Shown here one piece after another: positions 1 through 6,722 of a DNA stretch of 20,207 bases. The stretch is from CAZCFB01 sp964511535 (GTDB lineage Bacteria; Myxococcota_A; Polyangia; GCA-2747355; CAZCFB01). Each line of letters begins with the position of its first letter. Position 1 is the first letter of the stretch. The notes below the pieces were generated by a model. It made no database searches, was not told where the DNA came from, and saw nothing but the letters and a program-made list of their open reading frames with translations. Where the stretch lies: positions 1 to 20,207 of the forward strand of contig CAZEFW010000173.1 of NCBI GenBank assembly GCA_964511535.1, read 5' to 3'. Both the position numbers and the translations under genes were made by a program.

Positions 1-234
1 GCCCCTGCGGCCCCTTGCTGCGTTGCTCGTCTTTCACTGGCCTCCAGCCAGCTCCCTCCGGTCTCCTGTGCTTCGTCGCGGGGAGTGCAAACGGGCGTGG
101 GCAGCGGCAGCGTCGATGGCCGACGATTCCAAATATAGAACGCTTGTCGGCGGTTTCTAGCTGCGAATCGCGCGTTTGATTTTGGTCAGTTGGAGCCGCG
201 CGGCCCTGGCACGGGTGTTGCTCGATGTCCGTGC
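1..234. other. Left-edge non-coding stretch
   Basis: I recognise no gene or RNA family here. A short inverted repeat, CTGGC/GCCAG with a 5-base loop, lies at 37-51. The stretch from about 121 to 180 is more AT-rich than its surroundings and probably holds the promoter of the next gene. A weak TATAGA box is visible at 134-139, but no convincing -35 goes with it. One minus-strand frame stays open from about 190 off the left edge, but it has no credible start codon, so I do not call it as a gene. Confidence 0.35.
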
Positions 235-1155
235 ATGCACGACGCCGCACGATGCCTGATTTTCGCCGCCGCCACCATCGCGTTGCAGATGCCCCTGCCC
301 GGCATCGCCCAGGCCGGCGAGGGCCGCGGGCTCGTCGAGCGCGTCAAGTTCATCCGCGGCCGCCTCAAGGAGGTGCGCCCGGCGCGCAGGGAGCAGGTGC
401 GCTACTTCACCCGCAACAGCGTCACCACCACCTTCACCCTCGCCCGCCACGGCGCGCAGCAGCTGGCCATGGGCAAGGTCGGACCCAGGCCGGTGAGGAG
501 GCTCGCGCGCAAGCTCCTGGCGCGCAAGGGCATCGCCCCGGTCCTGCGGGATCGCCGCCGCTTCAACCGCATGGCGCGCCGCGCGCTGGAAAAAGAGTTC
601 GGCCCCCACAAGCAGCAGATCAAGGTCAGGCAGAAGGACGGCAGCTACGCGCCTGCCGGGCAGCTGGGCGCCGGCGGGCTGCGCATCCTGTCCCGCGAGG
701 CCTTCGCGGCGCTGCGCAACCGCGAGAACCTGCCGGCCGGCGGCATCGGCTGGCACATCAGGGGCAAGTCATACGTGCTGCGCCCCCTCGACTTCCCCAC
801 CCTGCGGCTCCACGAGCTGGTGCACGGGCTGGGCAGCTTCGGCCGCGGCTACTCGTTCCTCACCGAGGGCGCCACCGAGCACCTGGCCCAGGCCGCCAGC
901 CGCCACCTCAGGGGGCGGTTCGCCCTCAAGACCCAGGCCTATCCGCTCGAGGCGGCCTTCGTGCGGCACATGGTCAAGGCCCTGGGGCCGGGCGGCGAAG
1001 GCACCCTGCGCCGCGCCTACTTCTCGCGGGACGTGGGGCACCTGCGCCTGGCCGTGGATCGCGCCCGGGGGCAGGGCAGCTTCGACCGGGCAGCGACCGC
1101 GTTCAAGGACCAGCGCTACGGCGAGGCGTACCACGCGCTCGGCGCCCGGCCATGA
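235..1155 (+). CDS. Exported putative zinc metallopeptidase (HExxH, gluzincin-like)
   Basis: A protein of about 306 residues. I chose the ATG at 235 rather than the TTG at 190 because it gives a normal signal peptide: a short n-region, a hydrophobic core (ALQMPLPGIAQA) and a cleavage region near residue 27. The rest is very basic and Arg-rich. Near residues 193-197 is HELVH, followed by FLTEGATEHLAQ around 208-219. HExxH plus a downstream Glu in an EGxxE context is the pattern of gluzincin-type (peptidase MA-like) proteases, so it would bind zinc and act outside the cytoplasm. The flanking sequence matches no family I can name. No clear ribosome binding site precedes 235. The next gene encodes a cysteine-rich lipoprotein on the same strand 62 bases downstream, but nothing links the two functionally. 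Peptidase activity is inferred from the motif alone. Confidence 0.7.
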   Translation: MHDAARCLIFAAATIALQMPLPGIAQAGEGRGLVERVKFIRGRLKEVRPARREQVRYFTRNSVTTTFTLARHGAQQLAMGKVGPRPVRRLARKLLARKGIAPVLRDRRRFNRMARRALEKEFGPHKQQIKVRQKDGSYAPAGQLGAGGLRILSREAFAALRNRENLPAGGIGWHIRGKSYVLRPLDFPTLRLHELVHGLGSFGRGYSFLTEGATEHLAQAASRHLRGRFALKTQAYPLEAAFVRHMVKALGPGGEGTLRRAYFSRDVGHLRLAVDRARGQGSFDRAATAFKDQRYGEAYHALGARP

Positions 1156-1156
1156 C

Positions 1157-1181
1157 CCACCTGCCCGCCAGGGCCAGGTGG
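1157..1181 (+). terminator. Possible intergenic hairpin (weak terminator or leader structure)
   Basis: A perfect 7-bp inverted repeat, CCACCTG/CAGGTGG with an 11-base loop, begins just after the stop codon at 1153-1155. No T tract follows, so it is not a standard Rho-independent terminator. It could protect a 3' end or simply be chance in GC-rich DNA. Confidence 0.25.
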
Positions 1182-1217
1182 TAAGATGGGGCGTTCCAGT
1201 TCAAACGGGAGGGGAGC

Positions 1218-2426
1218 GTGAGGACAACCTGCTGCGCTGCGCTTGCAGCTGCCATCGTCTCTTTGTGCGCCGGCTGCCCCGAGCGCCTCGACATCGGCGT
1301 CGACACCGGAACGCCGGACGCGGGGGACCATGACCTCAAGGTGGTCCCGGACACACTGTCGCCCGACTACGGGCCGAGCACCCACGGCATCGGCGAGGGC
1401 TGCTTCGAGGACAAGGACTGCAAGACCTCCGGCGACGTCTGCCTCAAGGTGCTCAAGAACGCCTCCGGCGTGTGCGGCCGCAAGTGCACCCGGGACGACC
1501 CGAAGACCAAGACCGTCAACGAGGACACCTGCCCCAAACCGGACACCGTCTGCGGCAAGTTCGACTATGTCGGCGGCTGGACCGAGTACCACTGCATGAA
1601 GCGCTGCACCCCGAGCCTGACCAAGAACACCTGCCCCGCCAGCGCCAAGGTCGCTTGCCTGCCCACCTCGGACTGGCTCACCTCATCCGGGGTCGCCGTG
1701 TGCATGTATCGCGGCTGCGCCGCCAACAAGGACTGCCCGGTTCTGCTGGCGAAGGCGTGCACCGCAGACGCGGCGTGCAAGGGGCTCGCGGCCGACGCCT
1801 ACTGCCACAAGCCAAAGAAGAAGTGCGCCAGGCCCGGCAGCTGCACCGCCGGCGGCCTGTGCGGCCCGCACAAGCTGGGCAAGGCAGGCGCAAAGGTGGG
1901 CGATGCGTGCCAGACCGACCTGGACTGTCCGTCCAACGGGTTTTGCAAGCAGCAGACCACGGTCAAGGGCAGGGTCGCCGCGCGCAACGGCTACTGCCAG
2001 GTGGAGGGGTGCGCCCACGCGGGCCTGACCGCCTTCGCCTGCCCGTCGGGCAGCACCTGCCACCGCTCCTACCGCGGCGGCCTCTGCTTCAAGTCGTGCA
2101 AGCTCGACGACGCCAAGACCTGTCGCGGCCACGCCAAGGACCGCGGCGGGGACTACGAGTGTTACGGCTGGGACAGGTGGACCACGCGCTATGGTCAGAA
2201 ACTGACCACCACCCCGGCGTGCGAGTACACCTACACCGTGGCCTGCACCACCATGGGCCCGAGCTACGACTGCTCCTACGCCGGCGACGCCTCCAACTCC
2301 ACCTACATGAGCTGCCGCGATGCGGTCAGCGGCGCCAAGCTGACCAACAAGCTCGACCCGGCCGGCGTGTGCCTGGATGACACCGCGTCCGGCCCCTTCT
2401 CCGCCGCCAAGGACGCTGGCCCGTGA
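1218..2426 (+). CDS. Cysteine-rich surface lipoprotein
   Basis: A 402-residue protein that starts at GTG, with a purine-rich ribosome binding site (GGGAGGGG) just upstream. The N-terminus has a short signal peptide ending in the lipobox LCAGC, which puts the lipidated Cys at residue 20. A Asp/Pro/Thr linker follows (about residues 24-55), then a region with about 37 cysteines in the mature chain. Short units of the type C-x4-DC-x6-8-C recur around residues 60-75, 170-190 and 233-245 (for example CFEDKDC, CAANKDC, CQTDLDC). Such repeats are common in myxobacterial and related secreted lipoproteins and probably form disulfide-bonded modules. No catalytic motif is visible. It is likely an outer-membrane or surface lipoprotein of unknown function. 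The HNH gene follows 13 bases later, so the two may be co-transcribed. Confidence 0.8.
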   Translation: MRTTCCAALAAAIVSLCAGCPERLDIGVDTGTPDAGDHDLKVVPDTLSPDYGPSTHGIGEGCFEDKDCKTSGDVCLKVLKNASGVCGRKCTRDDPKTKTVNEDTCPKPDTVCGKFDYVGGWTEYHCMKRCTPSLTKNTCPASAKVACLPTSDWLTSSGVAVCMYRGCAANKDCPVLLAKACTADAACKGLAADAYCHKPKKKCARPGSCTAGGLCGPHKLGKAGAKVGDACQTDLDCPSNGFCKQQTTVKGRVAARNGYCQVEGCAHAGLTAFACPSGSTCHRSYRGGLCFKSCKLDDAKTCRGHAKDRGGDYECYGWDRWTTRYGQKLTTTPACEYTYTVACTTMGPSYDCSYAGDASNSTYMSCRDAVSGAKLTNKLDPAGVCLDDTASGPFSAAKDAGP

Positions 2427-2439
2427 TGAGGTGGGCGGC

Positions 2440-2721
2440 ATGACCGACGACGCCACGCTCGTCTGCCCCCTGTGCCGCCGGCAGGTGCCCGAGGTGTCCG
2501 ATCACCACCTGGTGCCCAGGAGCCGCGGCGGCCGGGTGACCGAGCCGATCTGCCTCGACTGCCACCGGATGATCCATGTGCTGTACGACAACAAGCAGCT
2601 GGAGCGGGAGCTGAACACCGTGGAGGCGCTGCAGGCCGAGCCGCGCATGGCCAAGTACCTGACCTGGATCGGCAAGCGCCCGGCGGACCGGCGCTACAAG
2701 GCCCGGCGGCCCCGGCGTTAG
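2440..2721 (+). CDS. Small HNH-family nuclease-like protein
   Basis: A 93-residue protein. I chose the ATG at 2440 because it lies just downstream of a GAGGTGGG site and starts immediately before the conserved domain. The upstream ATG at 2377 would overlap the lipoprotein gene and add only proline-rich sequence. Nearly the whole protein is an HNH fold: a CPLC zinc knuckle (residues 9-12), the core motif DHHLVPRSRGG (about 21-31), and CLDCHRMIH (about 38-46) with the second zinc knuckle and the last metal-binding His. A basic Arg/Lys tail closes it. Stand-alone HNH proteins of this size are widespread; most are predicted DNA endonucleases of unknown role. There is no phage, intron or toxin context here. 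The stop codon overlaps that of the convergent sulfatase gene. Confidence 0.8.
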   Translation: MTDDATLVCPLCRRQVPEVSDHHLVPRSRGGRVTEPICLDCHRMIHVLYDNKQLERELNTVEALQAEPRMAKYLTWIGKRPADRRYKARRPRR

Positions 2722-4238
2722 CCGCGCCGGTCGCTCCTCGCCCCGTGGCCCGGGAGCCAGGGCGCCAGCGCCTCCTTGACCGCGGCGTAGCGCGCATCGC
2801 CAGCGAGGTTGTGCCACTCGTCAGCGTCGGTCTGGTGGTCGTACAGCTCCTCGTCGCCGCTGGCGTAGCGGATGTAGCGGTACCGCGCGCTGCGCACCGC
2901 GTGGCTCTGGTGGTGGTAGGTGGTGACCGCCGGCCAGGGCCAGCCTCGGCCCGGCTCCCGCAGCAGCGGCCCGAGGGAGCGGCCCTCCAGATCTCCGCGG
3001 CTGCTCAGGCCGCACACCTCGTTGACGGTGGGGAAGATGTCCAGCAGGCTCACCGGCGCCGCGCAGCGCCCCCCTCGCAGGGTCTGCCCCGGGGCGCGCA
3101 CGATGAGCGGAACCCGGGCCGACTCCTCCCACAGGGTCCGCTTCTCGAGGTGGTTCTTTTCGCCCAGGTGAAAGCCGTGATCGCTCAGCAGCACCACCGC
3201 GGTGTTGTCCCGGTAGGCGCTGTTCTCCAGCGCTTCGATCACGCGCCCGACGCAGGCGTCCATGAACGAGCAGCAGGCGAGGTAGGCCCGCACCGCGTGC
3301 CGCCAGTAGCCGCTGTCCCTCAGCAGCTCGAAGTCCTTGCCCCCGGAGACGATGAGCCGGGCCGCCTGCGGCAGGTCATCGAGGTCGCCGGACAGGGTGC
3401 GCGGCAGCTGCACGCTGGACAGCGGGTGCAGATCGAAGAACTCTTGCGGCGCGTACCAGGGCAGGTGAGGGCGGGAGAAGCCGCAGGTCAGCATGAAGGG
3501 CCCGCGCCCCGGGCGGCGCAGGAACCTGGCGGCGGTGGAGGCCAGCCGCCAGTCGTCGGTGGCAGCGCGCCCGCCCTGCAAGGGGAACCAGTCGAGCCCG
3601 GTGTTGAGCCCGCTGGCCCTGAACTTGCCCCTGAGCCCGTGGCGATACCGGTCCGCCGGGGGCGGCGACGGCGTGCCGCATGAGCCGAACAGGACCGCGT
3701 CCCACGAGGCGGGGTCCGCGAACTTGCCGTGGGTGCCGTGGAAGATCTTGCCGCCCATGAGGGTGCGGTACCCGTTGGCCCGAAAGTGCTCGGGCAGGGT
3801 GACCCGGCCGCGGAACTGCGGGCTGGCGCGGAAGTGATCGAAGTTGCCGTAGACGCCGGTGGTGGAGGGCATCAGGCCCGTGAGCAGGGAGGAGCGGGAG
3901 GGGCAGCACAGCGGCGAGGTGCAGTAGGCGCGCTCGAACAGCACCCCCTCGCTGGCCAGCGCGTCGAGGTGGGGCGTGCGCGCGCCGGGGTGGCCGCCCA
4001 GGCACCCGACCCAGTCGTTCAGGTCGTCCAGGACGATGAACAGCAGGTTGAGGCGCTGGCGCCGAGCGGCCGGCGCCACGCCGAGGTCCGCGCCGAGGGC
4101 GGGCACCGGCGGCGCGGCCACGTCCGGCAGGGCCGCGCCGGCGTCACGGCGCACCCCGGCGGGGGGCAGCCGGCAGGAGAGCCCCGCCAGGCCCATGGCA
4201 CCGAGCGCCGCGCCGCGCAGGAAGTCCCGACGGTCCAT
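2718..4238 (-). CDS. Tat-exported sulfatase (iduronate-2-sulfatase-like)
   Basis: A 506-residue arylsulfatase-superfamily enzyme that hydrolyses sulfate esters, probably on polysaccharides. The N-terminus MDRRDFLRG is a twin-arginine signal, followed by a hydrophobic span ending LAGLSC; Cys22 could also be lipidated. Catalytic features: IVLDDLND with metal-binding Asp71-Asp72; CCPSRSSLLTG (residues 111-121), where Cys111 fits the C-x-P-S-R motif converted to formylglycine; GGKIFHG near 162-168; FSRPHLPW near 254-261; and SDHGFHLGE at 352-360. RPHLPW and DHGFHLGEKNHLEK are typical of the iduronate-2-sulfatase-like branch. A GGGAG ribosome site precedes the ATG. The Cys-type motif needs a formylglycine-generating enzyme, and none is encoded here. 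A Tat substrate is folded before export, which fits cytoplasmic maturation. The substrate cannot be told from sequence. Confidence 0.93.
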   Translation of the reverse strand: MDRRDFLRGAALGAMGLAGLSCRLPPAGVRRDAGAALPDVAAPPVPALGADLGVAPAARRQRLNLLFIVLDDLNDWVGCLGGHPGARTPHLDALASEGVLFERAYCTSPLCCPSRSSLLTGLMPSTTGVYGNFDHFRASPQFRGRVTLPEHFRANGYRTLMGGKIFHGTHGKFADPASWDAVLFGSCGTPSPPPADRYRHGLRGKFRASGLNTGLDWFPLQGGRAATDDWRLASTAARFLRRPGRGPFMLTCGFSRPHLPWYAPQEFFDLHPLSSVQLPRTLSGDLDDLPQAARLIVSGGKDFELLRDSGYWRHAVRAYLACCSFMDACVGRVIEALENSAYRDNTAVVLLSDHGFHLGEKNHLEKRTLWEESARVPLIVRAPGQTLRGGRCAAPVSLLDIFPTVNEVCGLSSRGDLEGRSLGPLLREPGRGWPWPAVTTYHHQSHAVRSARYRYIRYASGDEELYDHQTDADEWHNLAGDARYAAVKEALAPWLPGHGARSDRRG

Positions 4239-4358
4239 GCTCTCCCATCAGCTTGAAGTTGACGGACCCATTTTAGCGTGTGGCGACCGGGGGCTGTGGA
4301 TTATCAGCGGAGAGGGGGCGAGAAACTGTCGCCCGGCCGGCGAGGGTCAGCGCGGGGC
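4239..4358 (-). promoter_or_regulatory. Gap upstream of the sulfatase with a possible promoter
   Basis: This 120-base gap lies between two leftward genes. On the minus strand a TAAAAT -10-like box (4275 down to 4270) would start a transcript near 4263, about 25 bases before the sulfatase ATG. The matching -35 region (around 4293-4298, CACAGC) is poor. The sulfatase may therefore have its own promoter or be read from the membrane-protein gene upstream. No terminator is evident. Confidence 0.3.
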
Positions 4359-5132
4359 TTATCCCTCGCGCATCAGCCGGATCATCGGCCCGGCGAACGA
4401 GACCATGGCCAGCAGCGAGGCCAGGGCGCCGGGCACCACGCCGGCCACCACCATGGCCGTCTCGGTCAGGTGCATGGAGTGGATCATGTAGGCGGTGCCG
4501 CACATCCACTGGCCCGAGAGGTCGACGGCCATCAGCGCCTGCAGCCCGGCGGCGGCGCTCACGGCCAGGAACACGGACATCACGCCGCTGACCCCGAGCA
4601 GCAGCAGGCCGGCGGTGCGGCGGCGCAGCAGCAGGAACACGGCGATGGTGGCCAGGGTCAGGGTCACGGCGGTGACCACGCGCACCACCGCGGTGACCCA
4701 GTCGCCGTCGTTGCCCAGGTACTTCACCAGCATCGGCAGCATGGCGAAGTTGAAGATCACCGCCCAGGAGAGGGTGTGCTCGCGGAGGGTGCCGTCACCC
4801 CAGCCAGCCTGGCCCTCGAACTTTTCGGACATGCGCCGGCCCATGAGCACCAGGCCGAGCAAGACGAAGCCGATGGTCTGGGTCCACATGAACCAGCCGC
4901 CGTCGTGCCCGAACAGGTGCATCACGGCGCACCCGGCAACGCCGGTGGCGGCGATGCCGAGCCCGAAGAAGCGCGCCCAGTGGAAGTTGAGCAGCAGGGC
5001 TGCTGCGCCGACCCCCAGCCCGGCCGCGTAAATTGCCGAGATCATGGAGTCATAGCCGTTGTAGCTGCTCCACCCGTGGAGGGCGGCGAAGCCGAGCAGG
5101 ATGAGGGATGCGAATATTTTTCGTGCGGTCAT
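4359..5132 (-). CDS. Polytopic membrane protein, about eight spans, unknown function
   Basis: A 257-residue protein with ATG start preceded by AGGGGG, and eight probable membrane helices at about residues 5-20, 29-49, 54-75, 79-99, 122-140, 146-171, 174-200 and 227-252. A soluble loop around 101-120 carries charged residues. Scattered polar or potentially functional residues lie in or near helices (His19, His51, HLFGHDGG around 72-79, MIHSMHLTE around 217-225), but no known transporter, enzyme or channel motif is visible. It is divergent from the acyltransferase gene with 77 bases between start codons, so the two may share regulation. I do not recognise a family. Confidence 0.75.
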   Translation of the reverse strand: MTARKIFASLILLGFAALHGWSSYNGYDSMISAIYAAGLGVGAAALLLNFHWARFFGLGIAATGVAGCAVMHLFGHDGGWFMWTQTIGFVLLGLVLMGRRMSEKFEGQAGWGDGTLREHTLSWAVIFNFAMLPMLVKYLGNDGDWVTAVVRVVTAVTLTLATIAVFLLLRRRTAGLLLLGVSGVMSVFLAVSAAAGLQALMAVDLSGQWMCGTAYMIHSMHLTETAMVVAGVVPGALASLLAMVSFAGPMIRLMREG

Positions 5133-5153
5133 GTCCCCCTACTACGCACATGG

Positions 5154-5192
5154 GCGGCACAAGTTCTGATCCTGTTGACATCCGCGGCACAA
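5154..5192 (+). repeat. Pair of 9-bp direct repeats in the divergent promoter region
   Basis: GCGGCACAA occurs at 5154-5162 and again at 5184-5192, exactly 30 bp apart (about three helical turns). The second copy lies in the spacer of the predicted promoter at 5175-5203 and the first lies just upstream of its -35 box. The arrangement suits a dimeric DNA-binding regulator on one DNA face. Chance is possible. Confidence 0.4.
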
Positions 5193-5203
5193 AAACGTTT
5201 AAC
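5175..5203 (+). promoter_or_regulatory. Sigma70-type promoter of the acyltransferase gene
   Basis: A perfect -35 box TTGACA (5175-5180), a 17-base spacer and a -10-like box TTTAAC (5198-5203, four of six matches) lie just before the acyltransferase gene. A start point seven bases past the -10 box falls at about 5210, which is the first base of the chosen ATG. The transcript could therefore be leaderless. There is also no Shine-Dalgarno sequence upstream of this ATG. Confidence 0.55.
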
Positions 5204-5209
5204 CAGCCC

Positions 5210-6061
5210 ATGTTCGAATCCCTCAAAGCGGTGGGGCGCATGCTCGGACCGGGGCTGGACCCCGAGGCGGTGGCTGACCCCGACCTGGATCTGATCAAGC
5301 TGGTGGCGCCGGTGGTGGAGGCGCTGAGCGGGTACTTTCGCGGCGAGGTGCACGGGCTGGAGCGTGTGCCCGCGGGCAGCGCGCTGATGGTGGCCAACCA
5401 CAACGCCGGCATCACCTCCATCGAGCCCTTCCTGCTGGGGCTGCGCTGGTACCAGCGCACCGGCGGCGAGGACCTGATCCGGTTTCTGGGCCACGACATG
5501 ATGGGCAAGATCCCGCTGGTGGGGAACCTGCTGATCCAGGTGGGTATGATCCGGGCGTCCCACCGCGCCGCGGACCGCGCCCTGGCAGCGGGGCACAAGG
5601 TGCTGGTGCTGCCGGGCGGCAACTACGAGGCGTTCCGCCCCTACAGCCAGCGCCACCGGGTGGACTTCGGCGGCCACGTGGGCTACGTGCGGCTGGCCCT
5701 GCGCAACAAGGTGCCGGTGGTGCCGGTGCTCAATCTGGGCGGCCACGAGACCCTGTTCGTGCTGTGGCGAGGCGAGAAGCTGGCCAAGCTCAGCGGTGCC
5801 AAGCGGCTGCTGCGCAGCGACTCGTTTCCGCTGTTCTTCGCGCTGCCCTGGGGCGTGGCCCTGGGGCCGATCTTCCACCTCCCCTTGCCCGCAAAGCTTG
5901 AGGTGGAGGTGGGCGAGCCCATCGACCTGACGCAGCACCTCGGCGACGACGACCCGGAGGACCGCGCCACCCTGCAGCGCCTCAGCGACGTGGTGCAGGC
6001 GCGGCTGCAGGAGATGATGGACCGGCGGTCCGCGCGGCGGCGCTGGCCTGTGCTGGGCTGA
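5210..6061 (+). CDS. PlsC-like glycerolipid acyltransferase
   Basis: A 283-residue member of the lysophospholipid acyltransferase superfamily, which moves acyl chains onto glycerol- or lysophospholipids at the inner face of the membrane. The substrate-binding and catalytic block is VANHNAGITSIEP (from about residue 61); the downstream block LVLPGGNYEAFRP (around 127-139) corresponds to the FPEGTR-type motif, and VPVVPVLNLGGHE follows near 165-177. After His64 the acidic residue sits eight positions away as Glu, whereas plsC itself has HxxxxD. Related acyltransferases with NHxGG-x4-D also have a longer spacing, so this is a subfamily trait rather than a broken site. An in-frame ATG at 5108 was rejected: it lies inside the divergent gene and upstream of the promoter. 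The stop is one base from that of the convergent gene. Confidence 0.85.
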   Translation: MFESLKAVGRMLGPGLDPEAVADPDLDLIKLVAPVVEALSGYFRGEVHGLERVPAGSALMVANHNAGITSIEPFLLGLRWYQRTGGEDLIRFLGHDMMGKIPLVGNLLIQVGMIRASHRAADRALAAGHKVLVLPGGNYEAFRPYSQRHRVDFGGHVGYVRLALRNKVPVVPVLNLGGHETLFVLWRGEKLAKLSGAKRLLRSDSFPLFFALPWGVALGPIFHLPLPAKLEVEVGEPIDLTQHLGDDDPEDRATLQRLSDVVQARLQEMMDRRSARRRWPVLG

Positions 6062-6062
6062 G

Positions 6063-6722
6063 CTACCCCCGCCGGCGAAGCGCCGCGAGCCCCAGCAGTA
6101 GCAGCAGTAGAAGCGGCGTCCCGCCGCTTTTGTCCCGCTGGAACATGGCCACGGAGCACCCCTCGTCCAGGGGCTCGAACGGTGTGGCCGGCTGGCTGTC
6201 GGCGCTGGCTCCCGGCCCGTCCGTCGTGGCGGAGGCCTGGTCCGCGGCAGCAGCGGCCTGGTCCGCGGGGGCCGTAGAGTCCACAGCAGCCGGTAGATCC
6301 GCGGCCACCATCCTGTCGGGCGAGAGCTTCATGTCCGGCGCGCCGCTGTCCTTGGCCACGCTCCCCGCCGTCAGCCCGATGCTGCCCCAGATGTCGGCGT
6401 TGGCCACCACCGTGCGCGTGGAGCTGTTGGGCTTGTATCCCGCCTTGCTGGCCGTGGCGGTGTACGTGCCCGGCGCCAGCTGAAACGCCCAGTAGCCGTT
6501 CTTGTCCGTGGTGGCCGACTGCCCCGTACTGAGCACCACCTTGGCCCCGCTGATGCGCTTCTTCGTATCCGGCGCGATGTAGACCACCCCCTTGAACCAC
6601 CCCGTGGAAGCCAGCGCCCCCGCGCTCCCGCCCGGGGACTCTGATCCTTCCATGTCACCACACGCCCACAGCAGCATGGCCATGGCCACGACCCCACCCT
6701 CGACCCCTCGCCAAGACGTCAT
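6063..6722 (-). CDS. Lipoprotein with carboxypeptidase-regulatory-like domain and MYXO-CTERM-like tail
   Basis: A 219-residue envelope protein. The N-terminus is a signal peptide ending LLWAC (Cys21), a plausible lipobox. Residues 42-118 form a carboxypeptidase-regulatory-like beta-sandwich (GWFKGVVYI, ISGAKVVLSTG, TTDKNGYWAFQLAPGTYTATASKAGYKP). A low-complexity Ala/Asp/Ser/Pro linker (about 122-185) leads to EGCS with Cys189, a run of leucines (204-210) and a final RRRG. Gly-Cys, membrane span and arginine cluster match the MYXO-CTERM sorting tail of myxobacterial surface proteins. Both ends thus carry a possible membrane-anchoring signal. The ATG overlaps the stop of the upstream Lgt-like gene (ATGA), so translation is probably coupled. 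It is the last gene of the five-gene operon. The role is unknown; a structural or binding role is more likely than catalysis. Confidence 0.8.
   Translation of the reverse strand: MTSWRGVEGGVVAMAMLLWACGDMEGSESPGGSAGALASTGWFKGVVYIAPDTKKRISGAKVVLSTGQSATTDKNGYWAFQLAPGTYTATASKAGYKPNSSTRTVVANADIWGSIGLTAGSVAKDSGAPDMKLSPDRMVAADLPAAVDSTAPADQAAAAADQASATTDGPGASADSQPATPFEPLDEGCSVAMFQRDKSGGTPLLLLLLLGLAALRRRG

Noticed and set aside
1..190. Partial minus-strand gene running off the left edge
   Set aside because: One frame is open for over 60 codons, but no start codon with a ribosome site is visible and GC-rich DNA often gives such open frames.
1116..1592. Minus-strand frames across the first two genes
   Set aside because: They are antisense to the metallopeptidase and lipoprotein genes and show no start signal or domain.
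2440..2721. Homing endonuclease or toxin role for the HNH protein
   Set aside because: There is no intron, intein, phage gene or immunity partner beside it, so only the generic HNH call is supported.
2472..3683. A 403-codon plus-strand frame
   Set aside because: It overlaps the HNH gene in another frame and the sulfatase in antisense; both of those have intact family motifs.
5108..5209. Upstream ATG start for the acyltransferase
   Set aside because: It lies inside the divergent membrane-protein gene and upstream of the predicted promoter, and the added residues resemble no part of the family.
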